Notes: generated by a model not told the origin, from the letters alone. A DNA stretch of 35,315 nt from Bauldia sp. (GCA_020442065.1 JAGRKZ010000067.1:1-35315); one strand, 5' to 3'. Shown: positions 7,954-17,575, numbered from the stretch's first letter. A program made the numbers and translations.

Positions 7954-10900
7954 GTGCCGTTAAAGTCGATCGTCAGTTGGATCGGAAAGCGCTTTTCGTC
8001 GCCGGGCAGTTCCACGCCCGAGACCCGGATGCAGCGCGAATCCCGCATCATCCGCGAGAGCGGCCTTTTCGACGAAGCGTTCTATGTCACGCAGAGTCCC
8101 GAGCTCAAGGGCCGGAAAGGCTCGATGATCGCCGACTATCTGCGCCGGGGCGTTTCCCGCGGCCGCAATCCGTCGCGATCCTTTGATACGGGCTTCTATC
8201 TCGACGCCAATCCCGACGTTGCCCGCCGCAAGATCAATCCCCTCATTCACTACATACGGTCCGGTCGCAGTCAGGGGCGGAAGACGGTCGCCGCAAGCGA
8301 GGACTGGGAGGCCCTCGACGTACCGACGCTGACCACGACCGCGGCGGTCGACGGCGGCAGTCGCATCTACGTCGTCCCCGCCTATCTGTCGGAGCGGAAC
8401 ACGACCAGGTACCGGGCCTACAACCTCGTCGAGCTCCTCGCCGGGGCTGACGTGACTGTGGTGGACTATCACAGGCCGCCGGAACGCTTCTTCAGCCAGC
8501 TTGAGCAGGGCGCGATTGTCATCCTTCAGCGTCTCGCCCTCACCAGCGCGACGGAAGCGTTTCTTCAGCGGCTCAAGCAATCACCCGCCCTGATCGTCTA
8601 CGACATCGACGATCAGGTCTTCGATGCCAACGAGCTCGATGACTGGCGTCTTGAGGCGCTCGCCGAGCTGCCCTCGCGCTACGCGCGCTGCATGGCCTAT
8701 GCCGACCACTTCCTCGTCTCGACGACGAGACTGCGCGACAAGGTGGAGCGCCGCTTCCGCAAGCCGGCCCACGTCGTCACCAACTGTCTCGGCGCTGACG
8801 TCGCGAAACGCTCCGACCTGGCATTTGAGTCGGTCGCGGCAGGTTCGCGCCCGTTCGTCGTCGGCTATGCGTCAGGCTCGGCGACCCACGAGCACGATCT
8901 GGCGGCGGTCCTGCCTGCGCTGGAGCGGTTCCTCGGCGACAACCCCGAGGCCGAGTTCCACTGCATCGGGCACCTTGAGCTTCCCGAGACATTCCGCGCC
9001 GCGTTTGGCGACCGGATCGTCCAGCGGCCGGCGGTTCACTGGAAGGACCTGCCTGCCGAACTGGCCCGCTTCACGGTGCAGATCATCCCGCTCGAGGACT
9101 GCACGTTCAACGCCTACAAGAGCCACATCCGGTTCCTCGAGTCGGCAGCGGTAGGCGTCCCTGTCATCGTTTCCACGGTGTCCGAGCTCGCGAGGACCGT
9201 AATTGACGGCGAGACCGGCCTGGTGCGCCGAAATGATGCCGACGACTGGTGTGCGGCGCTCCAGACGCTCCACGACGATCCGCTGCTTCGAAGCCGGATT
9301 GGCGAAAAAGCACGGCGCTTCGTCACCCGCTATTTCACGACGGCATCGCCCTTCATGCGGGCCCGCGCCCGTCGTGCGCTCGACGACCTCGCGCTCGGCG
9401 CCTGCCGCGACAAGCTCTCGATCGTCGTTGTCACCTACAATCCGCCCGGCGACGTCAGGGCTACGCTGGACGCGGTGCTCGCCACGGTTGGCGTGCCCTT
9501 CGAACTTCTTGTCTGGAACAATTCGGCCGACCCCGAGACACGGGCCTATCTCGGCAGCCTCGACGGCGACAACATCCTTGTCGTCGACGCCGGTCAGAAT
9601 GCGGGCAAGGCGCGGGCAGCCAACTACCTGTTCGGCATTGCCGCGGAACGCTTCATTTGCGGTTTCGACGACGACTACACGCCGCCGCCGCAATGGGACC
9701 TTCGCATGATCCACGCGGCGAAGGCGATCCCGAACCTGGGTTGGCTTTCCACCAATCTCACCGCCGACAGTTCCGGCATCCGGGACCGTGGCGAAGTCGA
9801 CGCATTTCCGGGAGGGGTCTCGGTGCTCCGTCCGGCCGGCGTGGGCGGCTGGGTCATGTTCACGACGGCCTCTTCGCGGCAGAAGATCGGCCTCTACCGC
9901 GAGCACGGGCTCTACGGTGGCATCGACGGCGACTATAACCGCCGCGCGCGCCGGCTTGGTCTCTACACCGGATACGTCCGCGGCGTGGTCGGCACCCACA
10001 AGCACGGCCGGATGAAGAACGCGGCCTGGGAGCTGTTCAAGCAGCGCATCCAGGACGACATGCGTATCCACGGCAAGGACAGCGACAACGTTGCCGACAA
10101 GTTCGTCGACTTCTTCGGTGCGCGGCCGGCCGAACTCTGTGTCGCCGTCAAGATCTGCACGTCGGTCACGCACGACGAAAACGTCTGGGGCGACACCCAC
10201 TTCGCCTACGGTCTTCGCGCGGCACTTGAGAAACACGGCTACCTCGTCAGGGTCGACAAGCATGAGACCTGGTACGAGGCGAACGCCGAGACGACCGATA
10301 TCGTCATCCACCTGTTCGGGCTTCACAAGTACAGGCCCGACGAGCGGCACCTGAACATCCTCTGGATCATCAGCCATGCCGACCTCATCGACGCCGACTT
10401 CCTTTACGGCTTCGACTACGTCTTTGCCGCCTCGGACGCGATTGCGGAGAGGGCGCGCGCGCTTGCGCCGGAAGTGAAGGTCGAGACGCTGCCCCAATGC
10501 ACCGACACGACGGTCTTCTTCCCGGATCCGGCAACAGCGCGCGACCTCGAGGTCGTGTTCGTCGGCAATTCACGCCGGATCTATCGCGAGGCGGTGAAGT
10601 TTGCCGTCGAGGAGGGCTTCGACGTCTCGGTCTGGGGCACGCGATGGGAGCCCTTCATCGACCGCAAGTTCATCAAGGGACAGAGCCTGAACGGGCAGGA
10701 GGTCGCCGACGTCTACCGTCGCGCGAAGGTCGTCCTCAACGATCACTGGGCCGACCAGAAGTCGGACGGCCTCGTCAACAACCGCATCTTCGACGTTCTC
10801 GCCAGCGGCACGATGGTCCTGTCGGACGACAATCCCGGTCTTCCTTCCCTGTTCGGCAACCGCCTGCCGACCTTCTCCGATCGGGCGAGCTTCGCCGCGG

Positions 10901-11223
10901 GGCTCCGCGCGCTTCTCGCCGACCCGGGGCGCGACGAAGCGGCGGCAGCCATGGGCGAGGAGGTCCGGGCCGCGCACACCTTCGGCCACAGGGCCAACGT
11001 CATTCATGATGCTGTCAACTACCTGATACACGACTACGTCGCCTACAAATCCGAGTTGTTGTGGACGGTGCGGCGGAGACGCGAGGAACGTGGCACCGGC
11101 GCCGGCATCCCGGAAACGGCGGGGGCCACGAAGACGGAGCCGGCGGCCGCATCGAGTGCGCGTCGCCGGCGGCGAAACCAGCGGGCCCGCGGCGTCGAGC
11201 GGGCGGGCGAGAACCGACGCTGA
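7954..11223 (+). CDS. Three-domain glycosyltransferase: repeat domain, GT4, GT2, and a C-terminal CgeB-like GT-B domain
   Basis: 1089 residues, much longer than a single glycosyltransferase. Residues about 35-110 carry two copies of the repeat also found in the divergent neighbour. A GT-B (GT4-like) domain spans about 138-470, with FLVSTTRLRDKVE and the sugar-nucleotide region FNAYKSHIRFLESAAVGVPV. A GT2 domain starts at LSIVVVTYNPP (about 488), with FDDDYTPPP (571-579) supplying acidic metal ligands. The last domain (about 727-1030) is GT-B-like, with VVFVGNSRRIYREAV and RIFDVLASGTMVLSDDNPG resembling CgeB-type transferases. The C-terminal 60 residues are basic and low-complexity. The GTG start at 7954 follows GAGGG at good spacing. 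Three catalytic units in one chain suggest assembly of a short oligosaccharide block. Confidence 0.9.
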   Translation: MPLKSIVSWIGKRFSSPGSSTPETRMQRESRIIRESGLFDEAFYVTQSPELKGRKGSMIADYLRRGVSRGRNPSRSFDTGFYLDANPDVARRKINPLIHYIRSGRSQGRKTVAASEDWEALDVPTLTTTAAVDGGSRIYVVPAYLSERNTTRYRAYNLVELLAGADVTVVDYHRPPERFFSQLEQGAIVILQRLALTSATEAFLQRLKQSPALIVYDIDDQVFDANELDDWRLEALAELPSRYARCMAYADHFLVSTTRLRDKVERRFRKPAHVVTNCLGADVAKRSDLAFESVAAGSRPFVVGYASGSATHEHDLAAVLPALERFLGDNPEAEFHCIGHLELPETFRAAFGDRIVQRPAVHWKDLPAELARFTVQIIPLEDCTFNAYKSHIRFLESAAVGVPVIVSTVSELARTVIDGETGLVRRNDADDWCAALQTLHDDPLLRSRIGEKARRFVTRYFTTASPFMRARARRALDDLALGACRDKLSIVVVTYNPPGDVRATLDAVLATVGVPFELLVWNNSADPETRAYLGSLDGDNILVVDAGQNAGKARAANYLFGIAAERFICGFDDDYTPPPQWDLRMIHAAKAIPNLGWLSTNLTADSSGIRDRGEVDAFPGGVSVLRPAGVGGWVMFTTASSRQKIGLYREHGLYGGIDGDYNRRARRLGLYTGYVRGVVGTHKHGRMKNAAWELFKQRIQDDMRIHGKDSDNVADKFVDFFGARPAELCVAVKICTSVTHDENVWGDTHFAYGLRAALEKHGYLVRVDKHETWYEANAETTDIVIHLFGLHKYRPDERHLNILWIISHADLIDADFLYGFDYVFAASDAIAERARALAPEVKVETLPQCTDTTVFFPDPATARDLEVVFVGNSRRIYREAVKFAVEEGFDVSVWGTRWEPFIDRKFIKGQSLNGQEVADVYRRAKVVLNDHWADQKSDGLVNNRIFDVLASGTMVLSDDNPGLPSLFGNRLPTFSDRASFAAGLRALLADPGRDEAAAAMGEEVRAAHTFGHRANVIHDAVNYLIHDYVAYKSELLWTVRRRREERGTGAGIPETAGATKTEPAAASSARRRRRNQRARGVERAGENRR
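8056..8283 (+). repeat. Two copies of the shared N-terminal protein repeat in the GT4-GT2-GT gene
   Basis: Residues about 35-110 hold two units, ESGLFDEAFY ... DYLRRGVSRGRNP and SFDTGFYLD ... HYIRSGRSQGRK. They match the repeat in the divergently transcribed gene at 5331-7625. Confidence 0.7.
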
Positions 11224-11397
11224 GCAGGGACCCTGAAAGGAGTGCACATGCGGCATGGAGCCACGCCGCGCCGAGGTATTTGCGTAGTGGTGCCGAGTTG
11301 AATAGCCTGCTGGAAGTTGTGGGCGGTGGCAGGCGCACGGCTCGTTGAGGCCGTCATTCCGGCGGTGGGACCGTGTTGAGTTCCGGGGGGAAGGACG

Positions 11398-14300
11398 GTG
11401 CGAGACAAGAGGGCAAGGCAGCGCGACAAGCGCACGAAGGGGTTGGGCCCACTTCTACGCCGCACGCAGCGAGATATCCTGTCGCTTCATGGCGCGCTGG
11501 GCGAGCTGTCCGAGGGCATCGGCGGAGAGTCGCGCGCGTCGGACGGGTCTCAGGCTGCGGCGTCTCCGCCGAAAAAGTCGCGTAGGCGCAAGGGACAAGG
11601 GCCGGACGGGCGGCCGGGAAAGGCCAAGGCCAAGTCCCGGGGCGCAACGTCAGACAGCGTGACGAGCACGGCGCCGCGGCGCCCCGCTTCGACCGGCCTG
11701 CCGCAGGCCGAGTTCGTGACCGCCAATCGGCTCGCCGCCGAGGGGCAACTTGAAGAGGCTGAGGCGGCGTATCGGCGACTCCTGGACGTGGCGCCGGGCT
11801 CGGCACCCCTGCTTTGCAAGCTTGGCGACCTCGTTCGGCGCAAGAGTCAGCCGCGGGAGGCGCTCTCCTGGTACGAGCAGGCGATTGCGGCCGATCCGGC
11901 CTTTCCCTGGGCGCATGTCGGGCAGGCCGACGCACTCGTCGATCTCCATGAGCCCCAGAAGGCCGTCTCGGCGCTCGAAAGAGCCCAGGCGGCAGACCCC
12001 TCCCTGACCTTCATCTCCGGACGCATCCAGGAGTTGCGCGACGCCAAGGCTCGCGAGCGCCAGCCCCACCCGCTGGAGATTGGAACGTACTGGCCGGCGG
12101 ACGCACCGCCGCCGCTCAGCGAGCCTGACTCCGCGGCTCGAAAGCGGATCGCCTTCATCGCCTGGGACCTTGGTCACAATGCCATGGGCAGGGCTCTGAC
12201 CCTGGCGGAGATGGCGGCCAGGGTTGCCGATTGTGAAGTGCTCGGCCCCTTGTTCCGGCGCTATGGCGGCGACTTGTGGCCACCGCTTCGGGACGGGCCG
12301 CGGTTGGTCCCGATCAGAGGATTCAGGGCCGAGGGAATGGCCGATCTGCTCGATCAGGCGATCGCCGTGGTGGAGGCCAATCCGTGCGACATCGCCTGGG
12401 TCTCCAAGGCACGCTTTCCGGGGCTTCTGATCGGATTTCTCTACAAGGCAATCCATCGCGCCAGCGTCATCATCGACCTCGATGACGACGAACTGGCGAT
12501 GGTCGGAGCCGACGAAGGACTGAGCTTCGACGAGTTCGTTCGCGATGGGGCGCCGGAGTGGGACCAGCCATTCGGTCGTCGCTGGACGCAGCTCGCGCAG
12601 TCGATGATCCCGTGGGCGGACGTGATCACGGTCTGCAATCCCGTCCTTCGCGAGCGCCATGGCGGCATCCTGATCCGCCATGCGCGCTGGGAAGACGCGT
12701 TCGACAAGGCGGCCCCGCGGCGCAACGAGCTGCGAGCCGAGTTCGGCCTCTCCGGATCGGACAAGGTCGTGCTGTTTCTCGGGACGGCCCATCGCCACAA
12801 GGGCATTGTCCAGGTGGTCGAGGCGCTCGAGGAGATCGGCGATCCCGACGCAGTGTTCTGCATTGCCGGCTCCATACCGGACGCCAGCCTCGCGAGCTTT
12901 CTCGAGAGCCAAGAGGCGGTTCGGGTGAAGCGCCTGGGCGAACAGCCGTTCGCGCGCCTCGCCGAGATCAATGCCATCGCCGATGTGGTTTGCCTGCTCC
13001 AGGAGAGCGACAACCGGATTGCTCAGTCGCAGACGCCGGCCAAGATCACCGACGCCCTGGCGAGCGGAACCCGCGTGATCGCCACGCCGACGCCGCCGCT
13101 GATGGATCTTGCGGGGGAGGGTGGCGTCACAACGATCGGTGATGCGGGCCTGGTTGCTTCCCTTCGGGCGGCGTTGGATCCGGATCGAACCGACGCCGGA
13201 TCGGCGGAAGCGCGCCGCGCCTTCTTCCGGGCGGAGCTGTCCTTCGCGGCCAACCTTCCGCGGGTGGAGGAAGCGATTGCGGCGGCTCGTCAGCGGCGGA
13301 GCCACTTGGCTCCGGACTTCCTGCGCATTCTCCACTACATCGAGCTGACGGTTCCGGGGGGCCTGTCGCGGCGCGCGCTGGAGTTCCTCAATCAGGTTCT
13401 GCCCCAACGCACCGCGGTTGGTCCGCTCGTCTCGACCGAGCGCGGCCTCAACATCGTGTTTTTCTGGAAGCAGAATGATTCCGGCCTCTACGGCCGGCGC
13501 CAGGACATGCTGCTGCGCGAAATGGCGAGCTCGCCGCGCGTGAACCGGATTCTGCATGTGGAAGCGCCGATCTCGATCGACGCGCTGGCTGTTGACGCTG
13601 CCGGAAACGGCGTCAGTCGGCCAGCCCAGGCGAGGCTGGTCTCCGCCAACGTGCTGGCGCGGTTTCTAGAGACGGAAGACGAGGACCGCCTGCATCGGAG
13701 GAGCTTCATATTCGGCCCTCCCGGCCGCACCCTGCTCGGGCGGACACTGCCCCAGCGCGCAGACTTCGCGGACACCGTTCGCGGATGGCTCGCCAAACTC
13801 GGCATGACCGAAAATGTTCTCGCCTGGGTCTGTCCGGTTGTCCCGCAATTCGCAGAGATACACGACCGGGTGGGGTTTTCCTTCACCGTCGCCGACGTGA
13901 TCGACGACCAGCGGGCCTGGCCGATGACCGATGCGCATCGCGAGATGGTGGAGTCCGGCTATCGCGACACTTTCGCGCTGGCCGACATGGCGTTCGCCAA
14001 CTGCGAGCCGGTGGCGGGCTGGGTGCGGGACGTGGTTCGCGACGTCTTCGTCGTGCCGAATGGCATAGAGCCGCCACCCGGCGACGTGGACAGCTGGGAG
14101 GTTCCGCCGGCGCTGCGGCGGCTCAACCGGCCGATCATCGGTTATGCCGGCAACATGAGCCATCGCATCGACTGGGCCCTGCTCGCGGACGTCGCCGATG
14201 CTCGTCCCGACTGGACGATCGTTCTGATCGGGGCTGTTCCGGGTGATTCGGAAGACTGCGCGAGGGTAATCCGACGCCGGAACGTGCATGCGCTCGGTCC

Positions 14301-14655
14301 CATCCCGTACGAAAAGGCGAGGGCCTTCATTGCCGCGTTCGACGTTGCCATCGTGCCCCATGCGGTCGATGCGATCTCCGAGCGGATGAATCCGCTCAAG
14401 ATCTACGTCTATCGCAGCCTCGGTCTGCCGGTCGTCAGCACCCCGGTTCCCAACGCCGACGATCTGGCCGACGAGGTTGGTTTTGCCGCTTCGAGCGCGT
14501 CGTTCGTCGCCGAGATCGATCGCCGGCTGGCCGTGCGACGCGAGCGTGGGCGTATCTATCCCGCCCGGCGCGACGACCTGACATGGCGATCCCGGATGGA
14601 GACCATCTTCCAGGCCATTGACACCGTGTCGGCGTCCCGCGGGACACGACGGTGA
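11398..14655 (+). CDS. TPR protein with two tandem GT-B (GT4-like) glycosyltransferase domains
   Basis: 1085 residues. The first 95 are basic and low-complexity. Residues about 100-205 form TPR-like helices (for example EAEAAYRRLLDVAPGSAPLL and EALSWYEQAIAADPAFPWAH). A first GT-B domain occupies about 249-630, with VVLFLGTAHRHKGI (457-470) and TPAKITDALASGTRVIATP. A second is at about 684-1070, with VVPNGIEPPPGD, IIGYAGNMSHRIDW and MNPLKIYVYRSLGLPVVSTP. It would transfer two sugars, with the TPR part perhaps docking partners or polymer. The GTG at 11398 has GGAAGGA two bases upstream. It lies 174 nt after the preceding transferase on the same strand and is probably co-transcribed. Confidence 0.88.
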   Translation: MRDKRARQRDKRTKGLGPLLRRTQRDILSLHGALGELSEGIGGESRASDGSQAAASPPKKSRRRKGQGPDGRPGKAKAKSRGATSDSVTSTAPRRPASTGLPQAEFVTANRLAAEGQLEEAEAAYRRLLDVAPGSAPLLCKLGDLVRRKSQPREALSWYEQAIAADPAFPWAHVGQADALVDLHEPQKAVSALERAQAADPSLTFISGRIQELRDAKARERQPHPLEIGTYWPADAPPPLSEPDSAARKRIAFIAWDLGHNAMGRALTLAEMAARVADCEVLGPLFRRYGGDLWPPLRDGPRLVPIRGFRAEGMADLLDQAIAVVEANPCDIAWVSKARFPGLLIGFLYKAIHRASVIIDLDDDELAMVGADEGLSFDEFVRDGAPEWDQPFGRRWTQLAQSMIPWADVITVCNPVLRERHGGILIRHARWEDAFDKAAPRRNELRAEFGLSGSDKVVLFLGTAHRHKGIVQVVEALEEIGDPDAVFCIAGSIPDASLASFLESQEAVRVKRLGEQPFARLAEINAIADVVCLLQESDNRIAQSQTPAKITDALASGTRVIATPTPPLMDLAGEGGVTTIGDAGLVASLRAALDPDRTDAGSAEARRAFFRAELSFAANLPRVEEAIAAARQRRSHLAPDFLRILHYIELTVPGGLSRRALEFLNQVLPQRTAVGPLVSTERGLNIVFFWKQNDSGLYGRRQDMLLREMASSPRVNRILHVEAPISIDALAVDAAGNGVSRPAQARLVSANVLARFLETEDEDRLHRRSFIFGPPGRTLLGRTLPQRADFADTVRGWLAKLGMTENVLAWVCPVVPQFAEIHDRVGFSFTVADVIDDQRAWPMTDAHREMVESGYRDTFALADMAFANCEPVAGWVRDVVRDVFVVPNGIEPPPGDVDSWEVPPALRRLNRPIIGYAGNMSHRIDWALLADVADARPDWTIVLIGAVPGDSEDCARVIRRRNVHALGPIPYEKARAFIAAFDVAIVPHAVDAISERMNPLKIYVYRSLGLPVVSTPVPNADDLADEVGFAASSASFVAEIDRRLAVRRERGRIYPARRDDLTWRSRMETIFQAIDTVSASRGTRR

Positions 14656-14741
14656 TCCCGGGGTCGGGATGGGCTCGTCCGCTCCCTCTGTGCCCACATG
14701 GGAGCACGTCCCACCAGAAAGCCGAGCGCATCGTCACGAGG

Positions 14742-14770
14742 CGCCGCCGCACCGCTTCTTGCGGGCGGCG
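14742..14770. terminator. Possible bidirectional terminator hairpin between convergent genes
   Basis: CGCCGCC at 14742-14748 pairs with GGCGGCG at 14764-14770 around a 15-nt interval whose ends can add two more G-C pairs past a bulge. It sits in the 122-nt gap between two convergent genes. There is no clear T-run, so intrinsic termination is uncertain. Confidence 0.3.
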
Positions 14771-14777
14771 TGATCGG

Positions 14778-15437
14778 TCAGCCGAGGCGCCGATAGGCGC
14801 GACGGTGCTCCTTGCTGCCGTAGCCGATGTCGATCTTCTCGAAGAGCGGATCGGGGTCGAAGAAGAGGTCACACACGAACTTGACGTGGCTCATTTCGAT
14901 CTGTTCGTGGGTATAGTCGTTGGTGATCTCGGGCTTCACCGATGGCCGCATGGTGGGGGACACGGCGAAAGACCAGTCGTAGTCGTCGAGGATGAGCACG
15001 CCGCCGGGCTTGACCAGGCCCTTGAGGATGACGGCCGCCGGCGCATCATACTGGAAGGCGTGGGCGCCATCGAGAAAGACCAAATCGAAGAGCCCGTTCT
15101 TTCCGGCCCGAATGTTGTCGAGGAGCAGTTTGCCCAGGTTCCAGGCGTAGCTGTCGAAGGTCTTGCGCTCATTGCCGACCATGACAAAATTCTGGAAGCC
15201 GAGGTCGGAGAGGTCCTTGCCCAACTGTTCGAGCTTCTCGGCGAAGTCGAAGAAGAAGATGATGCCCTTGTGGTCGAGCAGCCGGCAGATCTCGACGGAT
15301 GTGGCTCCAATGCCGATCCCGACTTCGCACACGGTCGGCGAGTCATTGGTAAGGAGAAGGCGACGAAGCAACCCGAGCACCTGCTCGGCGGGCTTGGCGA
15401 TGGCCGCGTAACGGGGATCTTGGACTTTTTCGAGCAA
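14778..15437 (-). CDS. Class I SAM-dependent methyltransferase (Methyltransf_24-like)
   Basis: 219 residues with a Rossmann-fold methyltransferase core. SAM-binding motif I is VCEVGIGIGATS (about 36-47), the acidic post-I strand is FFFDFAEKL, and FDLVFLDGAHAF (about 117-128) plus PGGVLILDDYDW follow. The DGAH and DDYDW motifs are characteristic of the O-methyltransferase-like group often found next to glycosyltransferases, acting on sugars or sugar-linked groups. The start is a TTG at 15437, supported by GAGGAA seven bases upstream; no ATG fits. It diverges from the pyruvyl transferase gene 87 nt away, so the two probably share a control region. The acceptor is unknown. Confidence 0.87.
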   Translation of the reverse strand: MLEKVQDPRYAAIAKPAEQVLGLLRRLLLTNDSPTVCEVGIGIGATSVEICRLLDHKGIIFFFDFAEKLEQLGKDLSDLGFQNFVMVGNERKTFDSYAWNLGKLLLDNIRAGKNGLFDLVFLDGAHAFQYDAPAAVILKGLVKPGGVLILDDYDWSFAVSPTMRPSVKPEITNDYTHEQIEMSHVKFVCDLFFDPDPLFEKIDIGYGSKEHRRAYRRLG

Positions 15438-15524
15438 GGATCGGTTCCTCAGAGTTTGTTGTTGTTAGCACGGCAGGGCGACGGACGTCAGCGCTCGCCA
15501 AAACGCGACCTGACCGAGGGCTGA

Positions 15525-16793
15525 GTGTCCACCGCCGATAGCGAAATAGCACGCAGGATCGTCATCTATGGGACGTTTGACGTCTTCAACTATGGCGACC
15601 TGCTTTTCCCGCTGATCGCTCGCGAGCGACTGAAGCCGCATGGCGTGGAAGTGGTGCCGGTGTCCCCGACCGCGGCGGCCGTCACTCTGGCGGACGCCAT
15701 GCGACCGCTCGCGGTGGACGAGGCGCTTGGGTCGACCGCCGCATGGAACGGCGCCATGATTGGCGGAGGGAACATCGTGCATTGCGAGGCCACCGGGCTT
15801 GCCGCGTACAAGGCGGCCAACGTCGATGCCTCGGCCTATGCCGGCCTCTGGATCGGGGCAACGCTGGACGCCGTTCTTCGGGATGTGCCCGTGGTCTGGA
15901 ACGCACCCGGCGTGATGCGGAAGTTCGATCCCGAGAGGTCAGGGCCTTTGGTGTCCGCCGTCGTCGACGCGGCGGACTACGTTTCGGTGCGGGATTCGTA
16001 CAGTCGCGACTGTCTGCCGCCGGAGCTCGAAGCGCCCGTCGAGATTTCTCCCGACACCGCCCTTGGACTGCCTCGACTCTGGCCCCGGGACGAGCTCCAT
16101 CGCGTCGCCCGCATGGCGGTCGCCAGGAGCGGCGGCAGTCCGGACGCCGGGCTGCTTGCCCTCCACGTCAAGTCGCGGTCGCTCGGCGACATGAGCATCG
16201 AGGCGCTCGCGCGCAAGGTGGACGAGATCGCGCGGAGGCGCGACGAACTCGTCGTGCTCCTCGCTCTCGGACCATGCCACGGCGATGACGTGTTCGCCCG
16301 ATCGCTGAGCGGCCACCTGACTGTTCCGCACGTGGTCTTTGACCAACCGCGATCCTTGCAGGAAATCGCAGCCATGATCGCGGCGAGCCGCCTCTATCTC
16401 GGTGCTTCCCTGCACGGGTACATTACCGCCCTTGCCTATGGCGTTCCCGCTCGACTGGTCACGGTGCCCCGGCTCGGAAAATTCAACGGCTTCCTGTCGC
16501 AGGTCGGTCGGCTCGAGGATGCCTGCGGGAATTGGGCGGAGGCTTGCGAGCGTACGGAGTCCGGGGAGGTGAGCCCCGTCGCGCCGGCCGACACGCTCGA
16601 CCGGCTGGAGGCGCACTGGGACCGCGTGGCGGCGGCGCTGAACCGGTCCCACCCCCCGCGCCATGCTCGGGACCGCCTGCTCAGATACGCCGCCCGGCAA
16701 ATGATGAAGAGGAGCACCTGGGACGAGATGTTTCAGGCGATCGCCGGTTCTGTGGCGCGGGAGCGGCCGACAGCCGTTCAGTCCGGCGCATGA
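15525..16793 (+). CDS. Polysaccharide pyruvyl transferase family protein
   Basis: 422 residues of the PS_pyruv_trans family, whose characterised members transfer pyruvate from phosphoenolpyruvate to a sugar hydroxyl pair of a cell-surface glycan, giving a ketal. Diagnostic parts are the N-terminal GTFDVFNYGDLLFPL, GAMIGGGNIVH, VSVRDSYSRD and the C-terminal LYLGASLHGYITALAYGVPA, which contains the family's conserved S-x-H-G. The GTG at 15525 follows GAGGG. The stop overlaps the ATG of the next methyltransferase (ATGA), so both are coupled. A paralogue with the same N-terminal pattern lies at 30932-32230. It could use another donor, since many family members are uncharacterised. Confidence 0.88.
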   Translation: MSTADSEIARRIVIYGTFDVFNYGDLLFPLIARERLKPHGVEVVPVSPTAAAVTLADAMRPLAVDEALGSTAAWNGAMIGGGNIVHCEATGLAAYKAANVDASAYAGLWIGATLDAVLRDVPVVWNAPGVMRKFDPERSGPLVSAVVDAADYVSVRDSYSRDCLPPELEAPVEISPDTALGLPRLWPRDELHRVARMAVARSGGSPDAGLLALHVKSRSLGDMSIEALARKVDEIARRRDELVVLLALGPCHGDDVFARSLSGHLTVPHVVFDQPRSLQEIAAMIAASRLYLGASLHGYITALAYGVPARLVTVPRLGKFNGFLSQVGRLEDACGNWAEACERTESGEVSPVAPADTLDRLEAHWDRVAAALNRSHPPRHARDRLLRYAARQMMKRSTWDEMFQAIAGSVARERPTAVQSGA

Positions 16794-17575
16794 CGAAGGC
16801 CGGCGCCGGTCCGCGCTTGCCGTCGGGAGAGACCAAGCTGCTTGACGCCGAAGTCTACGACCGCGCCATTCTGAATCCGTCCGTTCGCCGGATCTTCAGG
16901 GGCGCCGACTACTACAATGTCGGCTACTGGCGGGACCTGGGTGAACGGGGCGACATCGTCGGCGCCTGCGCCGCGCTGATCGACCGGCAGCTCGGCGAGG
17001 ATCCGCCGGAGGCGGCTCGCGCTTGCCGCGTCGTGGTGGATGTGGGCTGCGGACTGGGTGCCGGTACGGCAAGGATTGCAAGCCACTATCCGGATGCTGC
17101 GACCTATGGCGTCAACTATTCGGTCAATCAGGTCCGGCATGCCCGCCGCCACCATTCAGGTGACGCGGCATTCCTGGTCATGGACGCGACCCGGCTGGCA
17201 TTCGCGGACCGATCGGTCGATCGCATCCACTCGATCGAGGCGGCGATGCACTTCCGATCCCGTCTCGCGTTCCTCGTGGAGGCCGAGCGGATCTTGCGCC
17301 CGGGCGGACGCCTCATTCTCACCGACATGGTGGTCACCGCGCCCAACAACGTTGTTCCGCCAAGCAATGTCACACCCTCCACCGAGGCCTACCTGTCGGT
17401 TTGCCGCGGTGCTGGGTTCTCGGTTGCAGGCTGGTTCGACCTGACGAAGGACACGATCCTCCCGTTTCGCGCCTACCTGGAGGCCAGCAAGCTCGCCAAT
17501 CTCTCGCGCTTCTTCGCCGGCATGGTGGACCGCTACCTTCTGGTGGTGCTGGAAAAGCGGCCGAACCCGCCATAG
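16790..17575 (+). CDS. Class I SAM-dependent methyltransferase (Methyltransf_11/25 type)
   Basis: 261 residues. Motif I is VVVDVGCGLGAGTARI (about 81-96), followed by TYGVNYSVNQV, DATRLAFADRSVDRIHSIEA (motif II/III) and ILRPGGRLILTDM. The segment YYNVGYW before motif I is typical of small-molecule O-, C- or N-methyltransferases found in biosynthetic clusters, rather than nucleic-acid enzymes. The ATG at 16790 overlaps the previous stop by 4 nt. A longer open frame reaches back to 16532, but that part lies inside the pyruvyl transferase gene and is not real. The likely substrate is a sugar or tailored acyl group of the locus product (inference). Confidence 0.88.
   Translation: MTKAGAGPRLPSGETKLLDAEVYDRAILNPSVRRIFRGADYYNVGYWRDLGERGDIVGACAALIDRQLGEDPPEAARACRVVVDVGCGLGAGTARIASHYPDAATYGVNYSVNQVRHARRHHSGDAAFLVMDATRLAFADRSVDRIHSIEAAMHFRSRLAFLVEAERILRPGGRLILTDMVVTAPNNVVPPSNVTPSTEAYLSVCRGAGFSVAGWFDLTKDTILPFRAYLEASKLANLSRFFAGMVDRYLLVVLEKRPNPP

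Noticed and set aside
8872..10497. 541-codon minus-strand open frame
   Set aside because: Antisense to the three-domain glycosyltransferase; valine/aspartate/arginine-rich shadow.
11650..13557. 635-codon minus-strand open frame
   Set aside because: Antisense to the TPR-GT gene, with non-protein-like composition and no motif.
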